Positions 50,701 to 63,031 of a DNA stretch of 64,000 bases are shown here, piece by piece. Where the stretch lies: NCBI GenBank assembly GCA_015501585.1, contig JADNRY010000181.1, positions 62,001-126,000 of the forward strand, in the 5' to 3' direction. The notes under the pieces are model-generated. The model was not told the DNA's origin, did no database searches, and worked only from the letters and a program-made list of their open reading frames with translations. How positions within the stretch are numbered: the stretch's first letter is position 1; each line of letters opens with the position of its first letter. This DNA is from Rhodocollybia butyracea (taxonomy: Eukaryota; Basidiomycota; Agaricomycetes; Agaricales; Omphalotaceae). The position numbers and the translations under genes are program-made.

Positions 50701-51056
50701 GTCAACAACGGAACTGAGAAAACAAGACCGAGTCTGACCTTCACGTTAGTGATAATAGTGGCGATAGGCATTGTTGGTAATGAGGGTAAGCTGGAGATGG
50801 GCGAATACTCAGGAAGGTATATATATGACCGTGAGGCGCGTTAGTAATAGTAAGCGAGAGTCGGAATTGGAACAAAACAACAGGATAACAGTGACTACCC
50901 GATTTAAAAAAAACGCAGGACTTTTCAAAGACCTCCATGTCCGGAATTTTGATTCCACACACCCCTTTGCGCAAGCTCGACTCGTTTGAACTTTGAATCG
51001 GCTCGCCCGGAGATGAATGAATGTGTTGTTGGGATCAATTGATGACAACAGATCAA

Positions 51057-51084
51057 ATCTTCGAAGCTTTATCTTCGAAGCTTT
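51057..51084. repeat. 14-bp perfect tandem repeat
   Basis: Two adjacent copies of atcttcgaagcttt in the upstream region of the alcohol dehydrogenase gene. The unit contains the palindrome ttcgaa, so it could be a protein-binding site, but that is speculative. Confidence 0.8.
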
Positions 51085-51200
51085 GTCATCGGGACCGTTC
51101 CCCGCCGTCCGGCACTCTCCGGCACAATGCTTCTTGTTATCCGATGCATAAGTAAAGCTTGAGAACCTAAAACTCATCCCACAGCTTCCACTAGAGAAAA

Positions 51201-52482
51201 TGGCTTTCCAAGTCGCTTCCAGAGACCTACAAGGCGGGTGAGTGCTAACATATAAGTTATTGGAATGTTGCTGATTTGATTATTGCTAGTTGTATGCGTC
51301 AAAGCCAACGAACCATGGCAGGTTGTTGACAAGCCTATGCGTGCACCTGGCCCTGAGGAAGTTCTTGTCCGCGTTCACGCTTCAGGTATATGCTTCTCTG
51401 ATCACCTGGTAAAGACGGAATATGGCCTGGAATCGCATATCCTCGTATCCCAGGACACGAAGTCATTGGGCGCGTCGCTGATGTTCGGAATGACTGTTCA
51501 GCAAGCAAAAGGGAACAACGGTCGGTTTCAAGGTGGGATCACTCGTTGCCGTCGGATGGAATGGGGGATACTGCTATCGATGTGAGAATTGCCGCACTGG
51601 AGACTTTTGGTCGTGCAAAAAATCTCAACTACACCGGTTTCACTATCGATGGAGGATATGCAGAATACATGTACGCACCGGAAACAGGTAACAGTTGTCT
51701 TGTTTTTGGCTTTTGGATATATCCGATGACGCTTTTATGCAGCGGTTGTTCATCTTGACGAGGATATGCTTCAGCGCAACTCATATGCTGAGCTTGCTCC
51801 TCTGTTCTGCGCTGGAGCTACCGTTTTCGATGCCATCAGAACTTCAAAATGGAACGTAGGGGATCGATGCCTCGTTCAGGGCATCGGAGGGCTAGGGCAC
51901 TTGGCTGTTCAGGTGAGCACATCATATACACTATCCATCTGGTTTCTGGCTTACATCTTCCCCAGTACGCTGCCAAGATGGGTCTGGTTGTACGTATCTT
52001 ATCCTATTAGAGTGTTCCATTGCGAATGACACGAGTCTAGGTCTATGCCGCTTCCTCTGGCTCCTCAAAGCGCGATCTTGCTCTAAAACTCGGCGCTACT
52101 GAGTACATCGACTCGAGCACCACCAATGTCGTTGAATACATGCAGTCCCTCGGTGGGGCCAAATTGATCATCTGCACAGCACCCAAAGCAGAGTTGATCA
52201 GCGCTATCCTTCCAGCAGTTGCTATCAATGGTATGCCATGTATTTCACCCCTTGTGCCCATCTTAGCTTATCTCCTTTTCTCTCTCACTAGGCACAATTA
52301 CGCTCGTCTCTGCCGCGACGGACGGTCAAATTCAAGTGTCAAACCTCCTTCTCAACATGAACCGTGCGACTCTGCGAGGCTTCTGTTGTGGGTGCTCTCC
52401 TGACATGGAGAAATGTGTCAAGTTCTCGACCCAATCGAACGTGAAGGCCATGGTGCAGGAGTTCCCAATTGAGCAGTTTTGA
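51201..52482 (+). pseudogene. medium-chain zinc alcohol dehydrogenase, several frameshifts
   Basis: Zinc-dependent NAD(P) alcohol/aldehyde oxidoreductase. Start MAFQVASRDLQGG at 51201. The first half shows WQVVDKPMRAPGPEEVLVRV and HASGICFSDHLVK, with the catalytic-zinc Cys. Then in another frame GIAYPRIPGHEVIGRVADV (the GHE zinc ligand); in a third GFKVGSLVAVGWNGGYC and CENCRTGDFWSCK (structural-zinc cysteines); and then TGFTIDGGYAEYMYAPE. So at least three single-base shifts occur between about 51410 and 51630, one at a run of six A. The second half is clean: FCAGATVFDAI, VQGIGGLGHLAVQ (nucleotide-binding fold), LALKLGATEYIDSS, GTITLVSAATDGQIQVSNLL, ending QEFPIEQF at 52482. Exon 1 also joins out of phase. 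Confidence 0.8.
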
Positions 52483-52960
52483 AAAGGCATATCAAGGTGT
52501 TATTGATAACACTGCTCGTTTCCGTAATGTCATTGTCTTCCCTTAGACGTAGTTGCATAGTATCTGAAAATTTATCAATCAAAAATGTTCATTGGGGAAT
52601 CGAACCTCCGCCTATTGCGAGTCATAACCTGCCATTCAATTACTTCGTGTCTACACACCATATCCCTGGCTTCCTTTCATATCGGAAGTGATTTGATAAG
52701 ACGCCAACCAGATTACATATTTGAAAGAGACGATTGGTTCTACTTATCAACGCTCCTCTTCGTGTCGCACTACCCAACTCGATCCTTTCTGAGTCCTTTC
52801 TTAATGCATGATACTTTCTTCCTTAACAAGGATTCATCATATATGCCACTAAGTACCTTTCTTAGAGGGATGACGACTGAAGTAGTCCTACGTTATGCAA
52901 TACAGTAGGTTCATTCAAGCTGCAAAGTAAAATCTAAGTATACATCATATGGTAGTCTTT
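52483..52960. other. convergent intergenic region with a tRNA-like B box
   Basis: 478 bases between the 3' ends of the dehydrogenase and the NRPS-like gene. A minus-strand ggttcgattcc sequence near 52596-52606 matches a tRNA B box, but no cloverleaf could be drawn. Confidence 0.4.
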
Positions 52961-55900
52961 TTATTCGGGTGGCAAAAGAAAGCCTTCATTCTGCCAGCAC
53001 CGAACGTATTTAGTCCACAAATCCTGATCTAACGGTGGGCATTTCCGAAGGCTCTCTGAGGCTTTTAGAGTCCTTGTAAGGTCCAGAAGTGGACCCGACT
53101 CCTCATCCGTCTTGTCAATGAAGGATTCATGGATATATGCTTCCATCATGTGACATGGATTGCCAGCGTCGGCCATAATGGCTGCCCACCATTCAGTGGG
53201 GGAAGCCGCTGAAAGCCTGTAGCCTAGTGCTTGCAAATGTTGGATGATGTTGGAGTACTGGAGTGGTGCTGGATTCCTGATGTGATGGATGCCCGTTTCA
53301 GAAACAGAGGTTGGTCTGTAAGGCTAGCTCAACAGTGGACGCGGCGACCGTATCTACAGGAGTCCAATCTACCAACATAGGTATGTCGAGGTATTTTCCG
53401 ACGCGAATGCTACCGGAAATTACGATGGGATTCATTTCTTGCGGCTGAAACAAAAGAGTGTTGAGCAAACACGCAATGTGAAGGCGCGAAGAAACGAGAT
53501 ATCACCTTCCAGAATCCTGAGTCGGTATCACCGGTGATCTGACCTATACGAGCAATGGCACAAGGAATATCAAGGATGGGAGCTGCAGCTTGTACGACAT
53601 GCTCAGCAACGAATTTTGACTCGCTATACCCATGGGGTGAGACAGAAAAGGATCCATCTTTGGGCCACGGCGCTAATATTTCAGGAATCGGCCGCTCTGC
53701 CATTTCCATCACAGTACCAATGCTCGAGATGAAATAGAATGCCTTGGGACGTATAAATCCAGCAAGGAGAAGCAATTGAGTGGTACCTAAGCAGCGATAG
53801 TCAGCCTTAAGCATTCGAAACGCACTAGATTAGATACCTGTCAAACAGTCTTCGAAACTCTGCGAGACTTGATTAAAGTCCATTTTCCAGCCAGTATGTA
53901 TGATAGTGGTCAAACCTCGTGCAAGAGAGAGGTAGTCTTTGGTCCCGAAATGCGGTTTTTGACAGATCGAAGGGAATGACAACGAGACGCTGATTCAAGT
54001 CCAGCGCTAGTTTTCCCGGTTCGGAAAGCTGACCGTCCTTCCATTCCTTCATCTGGGAGGCGATGCTGCCGAGGGATACACGAGCGAGACTATCCAGCAG
54101 TTTATCATACACATGCCTCACACTGGTACCACGAGCGAGACAGACCACCTTCGCAACATCCGGTGAGTCTAACAGCATTTTCACCTGCCATATGCCAAGA
54201 GACCCGTCGCGCCGACGACAGCGACGACTTGTCCTCCAGAAGGCACAGCCTCTCCCTCGTCGCGGCTCGCATGGACAAGTTGTGCAGAATGACGCAAAAC
54301 GAGGAGCTGACGGTCTAACAAGCTTTGTAAAACATCCTGTCTATCTGCTACCTTGTGAGGTATCGCTTCATTTTGAGAACCCAGTCGTTCTCCAAGAGAA
54401 GCCGATAATCGAGATACTGAGAAGTTCTGATAGACAAAGTTTGGCGATAGTGCCACCCCAAAGTCTCTTGACAAACGGTTCCTAAATGACATCGCAGTAA
54501 CAGAATCCAGTACAACGTCGAAGAGATTCTCATCGACATCATAACTTGTTTCTGACGCAATTAGCTCGCCCAGAATCTTCTGAATCCGCTTCTGTATCGT
54601 CTTGAGGGAAAGAGCTGGGCCGAGCGTCCCTGAGGAGCTCTTCCCTTCTACAAACTGTGAATACAAGAGTTCTATCTCGTCCGAAAATATCTAGATCGGC
54701 GGTAAAAATTTAATCTGAACATGAGTAGGGAGCATCAACTCACCTCCACAACTTTTAGGTCGAATAAAATTCCCTGAAAAGTCATGTTCAGGTTATGCAT
54801 TTCTCAAATTTGGACAAACGATACCGACCTTTGTTAGTGACAGGAATACGTTTACTATAAACCCATAGGAAGAATCAGTACCATCTCATCCATGATTCTG
54901 GAGTGCTTCGGAGCAGCTGCGTTTGCGGCCTTGATTGCTTTCATACATATACTGACTCGTTCTTCATCGGTATATTTCCCCGCTTTTTCTGGATTCAGCT
55001 GGATGATTGCGGCGTTTACTGGTCGTCGATGACCAACGACAACCATTCGGTCAATTATTTCGCAAGAGCGAGTACTTTCTTCCATCGCAATGGGGTTAGT
55101 TTTCTCCCCTAAAAAAGGGTTAAAAGATTGTACAAGAAGGCAGATTTGATGTCATCGTACCGCTGTCATGAACAAGAATGTCATCCTCCCTGAAGAGAAG
55201 TTTGTACCAACCAGAGCCGGGGGGAACCTCCTCAACTACGTCGCCAGTGTTCCACGACTCCTGCCCTGGGGCCAAAACACCTGGAGCCAAACGAGCATCT
55301 CGAGGAGACATTTGAACCTCATAGAGACTGCGTCCGTCGAAAGATTCATCTCTATGAATCGGTTTGAAGATAAGTGACGTATGAGGCATCGGCTTTAACA
55401 GCTTCCACGAAGTCGAGTCACCGTCGACATGTCTTTCATGAGAGCCGACCATCATATGGCCTGCCTCGGTACTGCCGTAGACGTATCTTAGATTAACGCC
55501 ATTGGACACCAAGTACTCTGCCAAGTGATCTGGGCAATGAGCTCCACCAACTACAAGATAGTGAGTCACTAAAGGCTTACAGAAAGACTGTAGCTTACGG
55601 ACCCAGTAAGATACGCAATTTCTGCAAGACATCAAGATGATTAGACGTAGTTGAAACTTGAGTGTCTCGAAGGCAAAGAGCGACTTGTTCCAACAAGGAC
55701 GGAACCATGACACATGAGTTTACATCCCCCTGTCGAAGAGAGTTAACGACATCAAGGGGAGATGGCGGCCATGACTTTGCGAGAGGGAACACGACGGTGG
55801 ATCCGGCGCAAATTGTTCCACCAAGGCCAAGGGTTATACCCATAGAGTGAAATCTGATTGTCTCGTCAGTAAACGATAGGTGGTAAAAGATCCATCATGG

Positions 55901-56769
55901 CATTTACACTGGTCCTAAACAAAGAAATCTATTATTCGGTTTTGTGAATGCAGACCATCCTCCAGACGTGTAGTGCACTTGGCTGTTAGCTAAGAAGCTC
56001 CTATGAGACCAATAAACTGACAAAGAAGTTTTATTCGCGACGCTTGGACAAAGTGGTTGGCTAAAGGACATACCAGGTTTTGGGAATGATGTTGAACCAG
56101 AACTGTGTAGAATGATAGGTATTTCCGGAGGTGTAGAACGAACAGAGGGATCAACCCTGTCCCTATCGGTAACAAACAAATCACGTTGCGAAATTGTTTC
56201 AAGCGCGAAACATCGCACGGAACACTTCGCCGCGGCAGGAACGGAGGTTGACGCGTAGTTGGAGCCATAGATGAGAGCTGAGACTTTACAGGACTCTAAG
56301 AGATGCACTAAAGCTGGCTCTGAGTTCTATGGAACGATTAATGTCGTGGTCTTTTATAACAATAAAAATCAAGGAAACGTACCGCTGGAGAGAGAAGGAA
56401 AGCAGTGACGTTAAGCTTGAGTATTGCCATGATTGTTACAGTAAGATTGAACCCAGTGTCACTTAGGATGGCGACGACAGGATGGTCCAACGCTGATATA
56501 TCACCCAAGAAAGGACTTAGGTGTCTATGCCATATTGCTGCGGTAGCATTGACGAGGCGTCCAAAATCGCGATACGATATTTCAACGTACGAAAAGTTCG
56601 GGTCTGGATAGACTGAGAAGATACGTTGTGAGATAATAGGATCCTCAGCCTGCTTCTCAAGGATAGCAGTCAGAGTAGGAGCATCCAAGAGAGACTGTGG
56701 GGTAACGTCGAAGATATTTGGGCTCGAGTTAGTTGTCATTGTGGAGGGGGGAAATGGGGTGAAACGCAT
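52961..56769 (-). CDS. NRPS-like adenylation-thiolation-reductase enzyme (A-T-R), frameshifted
   Basis: Carboxylic-acid-reductase-like synthetase: the A domain activates an acid with ATP, the T domain holds it as a phosphopantetheine thioester, and the R domain releases it as aldehyde or alcohol with NAD(P)H. Start at 56769 (MRFTPFPPSTMTTNSSPN) or 56739. A-domain motifs: HSSGSTSFPKP, VFHSMGITLGLGG, VYGSTEAGHM, WNTGDVVEE and FREDDILVHDSGEKTNP. T domain: FDVVLDSVTAMSFRNRL, with the Ser that carries the cofactor. R domain: VVAVVGATGLL, VVCLARG, HTGWKMDFNQ, FYFISSIGTV, HGYSESKFVAEH (SDR-type Tyr-x3-Lys), and LSAASPTEWW. The frame slips by one at about 54192 (G run), 53956-53960 (T run on plus) and about 53315. 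The substrate code cannot be read from sequence alone. It is divergent from the dehydratase gene. Confidence 0.88.
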
Positions 56770-57598
56770 ATCTGCTGCAAATCCAGGTTTGGGACAAGAA
56801 AGCGCCAGTAGAAATCATTTGCCAGATACCCTCGTTTCATAGTTTGAGGATTTCCGATCAAGGGCTGTCAGTATAATCATCTAGGAGAGGGTCAGCACCC
56901 TCTACTGCTACATACGACGGGCAATCACACTTCCGTCTACCATATCAAAACTGTCTACAAATAAGAAATTTAGCACTTACATCCACTTAAAATGCAGGCA
57001 TTGCCTAAAGGGAACCATAAACTCCCAATCATTAAGCAAACAGCTAATCTAACAGCACCGCAGGGATATCTCCGGCGACCCGATATCCTCGAAAGATTGA
57101 TTCTCCTTCTTGTTTCCACGCTTTAGAGTCGACTTGGTTCGATGTTCCTAAAATGATCCCGGCCTTCCCGCATCACTCTCACACACCCGCATCTGCCGGT
57201 TGTCCCGGTTCGCTTCGGTTCGTTTTGTCCTGCAAAAACTCGCTTTGACACTCGGATATATATTTTGATTATCCGCAAGCTATACCATCTATCTCCATTT
57301 TGTCAATGAAAAAACGGGCTCGCCATTGTATTATACCATAATTCTGTTATCTTCCAGTTTGGGCCAGTTCATTAATTTTACTTGTTACGAGGCAGATAGA
57401 ACATTTCCTTGTGCTTACAAGCAACGTTCAGTGACTTATCTACGATGGGCATGCGTGTCATTATGTAAGTAACGACTCAAAGGCGCTGGGCTGTGGCCGG
57501 AGCTAAGTGAAACTTATAATGAGTGCAAGCAGTACTCCTAACCACAATCGCGAGGTGATTCAACTTACCCCTCCAGAAAGCGAAAGATAATTTTCTCT
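56770..57598. promoter_or_regulatory. shared divergent promoter region of the NRPS-like and dehydratase genes
   Basis: 829 bases between two divergently transcribed genes that could act in one pathway. There is no coding frame. A ggttcgcttcggttcg direct repeat near 57207-57222 and a tatata-like sequence near 57260 are visible. Co-regulation is inferred from the arrangement only. Confidence 0.45.
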
Positions 57599-58851
57599 AT
57601 GGCTCTCATCAGTCAAACCTCTTACACTCTAGGCCGACCTAAGTTTGCCATAGCCTCGCTATCTCTAGGTAGCAACGCTTACCACAATCTTCCGACGAAG
57701 ATTCGTGTCGCCTCTAAGCTCGGATATGACGGGATCGAAATCTTCATCCCAGACTTCGAAGCATTCGTGGCCGAAGTGCGCGACGGCCAGCACGCCGAGC
57801 TCTTTGACTCCCTTTTTCCTGATACTCTACCCCTCGATGAGCTCGAAACTGCTTGCGCGGAAGCATTGTTAAAGCTTTGCATCTCTCACAACTTGGAGAT
57901 TCCACTCCTCCAACCTTTACGTAACTTCGAGAATTTCCGCTCTCAAGCCCAGCTTGACGTCGCTCTCGATGAAGCGGAGAGGTGGTTTCGCCTCATGGCG
58001 ATCATGAAATGCGAATTGATCCTCGTATGTAGCAACCATATACCTTTGCCGCACCCTATCACCCGGGAGTATACTAGGGAAATGTATCTTGATGCCCAAG
58101 TTGATGCGCTCCGTCAGCTTGGTGCCAGAGCGGAAAAGTATGAAGTCAAGATTGGATACGAGCCTTTGAGTTGGGGGACTGTCGTAGACAACTGGATGCA
58201 AATCTGGGATGTCGTAAAGCGAGTGGACAGAAAAAACGTTGGTGTTCTTCTTGATTCGTTTAACACGCTGTAGGCTGCCATTTTCCTTTTTGAAACCTCT
58301 CTCTTTCTCATCGCTTTCCTTTCAGCGGCAACCAATACGCTGACCCGGGGGAAGCATCCTGCATCCGCCCTCAACAGACTCTGGCGAAGATGCTTCAGAA
58401 CCTTACGGAGATGTCGCGAGTGATACCAGCCGAAAAGATATTTTTCTATCAGATCGCTGACGGTGTGCGCCCGCAAGAGATACTCACCGACACTGAGGAC
58501 ATGCCCAGACGCATGAAATGGAGTCGTACGAGTAGGGTATTTCCTTGCGAGCCCCCGGCTTCCCGTTTGGATTCTGTCTCGGATCAAGAGAATCCATCCA
58601 CAGGGTATCTCGGTTTCCTCCCTGTTACGCAGATGTCATATCTCGTCCATCGTACCGGGTACCGTGGATGGTGGTCTCTAGAGGTGTACAACTCAAGTCT
58701 TCATGTCAGCGATGAAGAGTGCCCGTGGAGCCATGCGCGTAGAGGTATCGCAGGATTGAAGACTTTGTGGGAAATTACCAAAGATGAGATCACGAGGGAC
58801 GAAATTAAGGCTACGGCTAACTGGTCTGCTAGAGGATTAGCTAACTTTTGA
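57599..58851 (+). CDS. 3-dehydroshikimate dehydratase family enzyme (QutC/Qa-4 type)
   Basis: TIM-barrel enzyme of the xylose-isomerase-like superfamily. The Qa-4/QutC group dehydrates 3-dehydroshikimate to protocatechuate. Two exons (intron 58270-58325) give 398 residues with no frame break. Matching blocks: LGYDGIEIFIPDFEAF, LCISHNLEIPLLQPLRNFEN, CELILVCSNHIPLP, KIGYEPLSWGTVVDNWMQIW, VDRKNVGVLLDSFNTLGNQY, ADPGEAS, IFFYQIADGVRP, RMKWSRTSRVFPCE, GYLGFLPVTQMS and GYRGWWSLEVYNSSLH. Likely metal ligands are the Glu of YEPLSW, the Asp of LLDSFN, the Gln of YQIAD and the Glu of SLEVYN. Fungal Qa-4 proteins are of similar length with the same motif order. An alternative is another member of the isomerase/epimerase superfamily. 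It sits head to head with the A-T-R gene. Confidence 0.85.
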
Positions 58852-60658
58852 CCCAACCAAGCATCGTATATACATACCAGATACTAGGATGAGAAGACTG
58901 TTAAGTAATGTATTGTAGAACTGTAGATTGAACAAAAACCTGTAGTAAACAAGATGTGAGCATTGATTACTTCTCTGGGAACACAAGGATACCTCGAATG
59001 AGTGGTGGACACTAAGCATCCAAAAGAGCGCAAATATAATCTCCTCATTTGATGATAGGATCTCGAAGAAACAGACCAGAAGCGACATACGTATAATAGT
59101 ACGGGAAACGCCAAAAAGGACGGAACATGGAAGTGAAGGGGAGGATGAAGTGGAGTGATCAAGAAGAAGTGAAAAGAAGGGGACAAGGGGGTGGCCGGAT
59201 AAAGAAGCGATTATCAGAAGATTAATCTGAGTCACGGTGGGTGAAATAACGAAGACGATGCTTCTTATGATAAAGGATTGGTAATCTTGAGCGACACCTC
59301 TAATGCTCGAGTAAATTTGTGCATGCTTTCGGAGTCACCAGCGATCAGGTTGTTCGGCGAATATGTAAGCACCTTCGGTGAACGAATTTGAGTTCATCGT
59401 GCCAGCAGGAGGAGGGGCAAGAGTAGATGTCGAGGTCTGAGAGAGTGGGATCTACTGCATGGCAATTGTGATTGAAACAATCTCTCGAAAAGAGTCGGAA
59501 TTTGAGAATCAGTCGAATCGAAATGCTATGGAGCACTGATAGTAAGAAAAATATCGAATATATGTGAACTGGCCTCTTTTCGTAGCCAAACCATTCATAC
59601 TATCTTGAGAAGCGTGAAGGTCACGTGCTTAATCTGGCGCTTAACTTGACCAATGACGACTCTGTTGCTCAAGTTCAAGCTTCAAGTCTCTACAACACGT
59701 CCTTATGAAGATTTCCATAAAGATCCATCCTTTTGCTGGCTCCTCTGGTACCCGAAGTTTCGATAACTACATCGACATCAAGCAAAAAATCTTGAAGAAT
59801 CTTGAAAAAATCAACGACACAGTCTATAGTGGAGTCTATACATCGAAGATGGCTCAAAGAAACTAGGTATGACTTATGTGGATATCTCGTAACTCTTGAC
59901 GCTTCTCTGTAATTGTCGCTTTCGGCAAAGGTCGTCTTGGCAGTTCTGACATTCAAGTTCCTGCTCCAGTTCACAAGCTTTTGCACTCTTTTGCATGCGT
60001 CAAAGACTATGGCGAGACTTTTTTTTTTATCCAATGTATAGCTTTCTTTTATAACCCTAACCCCGCCTTCTCATTGCCTTCAAGGTCGAAGCTAGGTTCC
60101 TGGTTGGTGCGATAGTTATTATTGCAGGTAAGCCGCTATCTTTTTAGTCTGTTTCATGCTGCTCATCTTCTTCGACTGAATCTCAATTGCCGTCACATAC
60201 CTTATGCAGAACGTGTTCTCAAACCTAAAACGCGGTGGTTAAGAACCTCAAGGCATTACATACTCCATAATTCTTATTAACGCTCTTGGGTGATAATTCG
60301 GTCCCGAAAGGCCCATGTTCCTGGTGAAAGCGGCAGACAAGTTCGTGCGATTTCGAAACTATGGTGTGTATGTCATATCCATTTTCATAAATCCGTTTTA
60401 CAGGTCGGATTACATCTGATCTGAGGTTCAACGATTAAAGGTATTCTCAAACGTCGATTGTGGCTCGTTCAATGGTCAAAGTTGTAACTCTGAGTTGGCA
60501 TTTAAAACAATCCATGCGCCTTGACCTACACCTCACGACGTCTATCTCAGATTCATTTATAGTGCGCTCTGATATTCAGGCGTGTATTTCATAGGTTCTT
60601 TCTTTCTTTTAACCTTATAAAAATACCTTACATATCTATATATTGACAGAATTTGGAA
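58852..60658. other. intergenic, no supported gene
   Basis: 1.8 kb between the convergent dehydratase and monooxygenase genes. Long minus-strand frames at 58837-59235 and 59690-60034 lack motifs and probably reflect 3' UTR sequence. A run of T lies near 60020, and a single ccctaacccc sequence near 60055 is not a telomere. Confidence 0.4.
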
Positions 60659-63031
60659 TCACAAAAGGAAACCGGAGAAATATGCGCCCAACTTCGCAAC
60701 ATCCTTCACATAAACACCAGTCCCAACGAAAGTATCCGGACGGACAACTACTATGCCTCCCTCGTTGTGGTCAATTCCGTACATGGAGTGGGCATCTGCT
60801 CCAAAGATTCCCGGCGGAAGCTGATCATCGAACACCAAGGAAGCGTGTTTTGATAGGAAAGGGAATTGCTTCATGCGTTTTTCTGCAACTGAAGGCCGGT
60901 CCCTGACAGCGACTACAATTTGGAAGAGGTCGACGTGAGAGTACTTGTTGTAGAACGTATCTTCGGCAGCAAGATATCTGTCGAGAATGTGGAGGTGAGG
61001 AGCGATTGTCTCCGATAGATTACTACCGAAGACGAGGAGACACCATTGGTCAGGACGTCCCATGGCATCCGAAAGTCTACCAACAGAAGTCCTGGACAAG
61101 GCAACTCTTGGATCGGGAGCGCGGTAACCGCAGCGAATTCCTGTAATACCCTCTACCTGTTGGTTAATAACGTTGGTATGATAGTCGATATCAAGACCGA
61201 TGAGGAAACGCGTATTCTCCTGGGCAAACTGTCTGAAGAAGGCAACGTGAGGATCCTCTCCTGGCGCTCTCACAATCTTGGTTTCGTCGATATCGGTCAT
61301 TTCTGACCCGTCAAGGTTGTGGAAGGTACAGTTGCCCACGAATCGGAGGTAACGAGCAGAAGTTCGAACAGCTCTTAAAGCATTTTCCCTTCTCTCCAGA
61401 TCATACGTGGCAAGAAGTCCAGGTTTGGCGATGTTCTTGACAAGTGCTCCAAGCTTCCATGCTAGGTTTTGAGCATCCATAACACCAGTATTAAGCCCGA
61501 ATGCCCCCTTTGCACTGTGAACGTGGCTATAATCCAAGTCAGGAAAAGTAAGGTGGCTAGACAAGTCCAAAAACGAACCCAGAATCTCCAGCAATGAATA
61601 TTCTATCCTTGTAGGTGAATGAACTCGCCACTCGTTCGTTAACTAATCCGTTTATCGTTAGGTTTATGCGCAGATGTCGAAACAGGCACTCTTACTTGTC
61701 AAAATGGTATACTGACGAGGAAAAACATATCGCTTATCAGCTCATCACTAATGTTTCAAATACTATAGAACATACCCAATCAATGGGACCTGCATATTTG
61801 ACGTAGTAAGGTGCGAAGATCTTATTAATCTGCACCATACAGCTTTGTGGGTCCCACTAAAATTCGTTACTAGTTAGGTCTGTCAAACGGATCAAATTTA
61901 TGAATTCAGTACCTTGGACTTGTCGAATTTTTGACCAGGCTCAGGGTTGAGTTGAACATAGAGTCGAGCCATGTCTCGTTCACGTGGGATAATAAGACAA
62001 CCACCATGCTCGGAGTTGAGAACAGTTCTAAGATGACAGTGAGTTGACGAATTTACACCGATAAATATCAACTAACCCGAATATCCATTTGTGAGGGAAG
62101 TTGGTTTCAAATACAGCGTCGATGATACCCCAGTGAAGGTCTGTAGTGATACCTTTGAATTCAATTGGAAGGGATTTTCGAATCATGCTGTGAGCTCCAT
62201 CACATCCGACTAGGAAACGGGCGGATATGACCTCGTCCGAGTTCTCCTTTCCGCGAGTCGTGATATGACCACGGATTGGATGAGTGACCTCTGGGCCAGC
62301 ATTTTCGTCAAAGGTATAAGACGACAAAGTAGTCGGGCGTTCCACTAGGATATCATGACGGGAAAGATCACTGCAAATCATTCCATTCAGTAACCAAGTT
62401 CAGCCCCCATCAATGAATAAACAAACCGAATGAGCATCTGCTCGATTTCCGTTTGAGTCACAACATGCAATCCACGGTAGCGGCCTTCATCTACGTGAGC
62501 GTGGTGACTTTCAACGAAGATGCACTGTTTCCCGTTCTTGTAGACAATAGTGTTGTTGATACCGGGACCAAGAGGAGACACCTCGTCAATGAGACCAATT
62601 TGACGGAATACCTCAGCCACTCGAGGTTGAATACCGTCGGCGCGTCCTACAATCAAGGGATGGGGAGACTGGTCGAGAATTCTGAATGTGATGCCCTGTC
62701 TAGCCAAGTAGGCCCCAGTCATGAGACCGACAGGACCACCTGCGAGATTGAGGGTGAACTCGGAGGTAACCCAAGGTAAGCAACGCTAAAATACCTCCTA
62801 CGATCAAGACATCGACTTCTGAAGGAGGTTTGTAGTCTGCAACAACAGGGTTCTCACAGTTGGTGCCGTTCAGAATGTCGGGATGTGCTGGGATTGAAGT
62901 TACCCCCAGCTCATTCGGGAGAGAATTGTTGACACTGTAGTTAATGTCAGGACAGAAAGTCAGAGGATAAATTAATTTGCATCTCACTATTCGGTGACAA
63001 GTGGAGGAACGAATGCTTGTGGTGAAGACAT
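60659..63031 (-). CDS. FAD-dependent aromatic (phenol-type) monooxygenase
   Basis: Class A flavoprotein hydroxylase of the phenol 2-monooxygenase type, which adds one oxygen atom to an aromatic ring using NAD(P)H. Start at 63031 (MSSPQAFVPPLVTEY). FAD motif DVLIVGGGPVGLMTGAYLAR; then GLHVVTQTEIEQMLIR; the DG motif LVGCDGAHSMIRKSL; the GD motif IFIAGDSGHVHSAKGAFG; then LNTGVMDAQNLAWKLGALV. The C-terminal half (HLHILDRYLAAEDTF, VVAVRDRPSVAEK, GGIVVVRPDTFVGTGVYV) matches the thioredoxin-like dimerisation domain of phenol hydroxylases. Exons join in frame throughout; introns 62935-62987, 62740-62794, 62371-62426, 62028-62076, 61830-61912, 61712-61775 and two further small ones near 61600-61700. 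Total is roughly 640 residues. It looks intact. Substrate unknown; protocatechuate, or the aldehyde derived from it, is a candidate from context. Confidence 0.9.

Noticed and set aside
52590..52680. tRNA gene on the minus strand
   Set aside because: A ggttcgattcc B box is present, but the T stem has mismatches and no acceptor or anticodon stem can be paired at the right distances.
58837..59235. 132-codon hydrophobic minus-strand protein
   Set aside because: Antisense to the 3' end of the dehydratase gene, without motifs; most likely a chance frame.
60050..60066. Internal telomere repeat
   Set aside because: Only a single ccctaacccc occurrence; no array.
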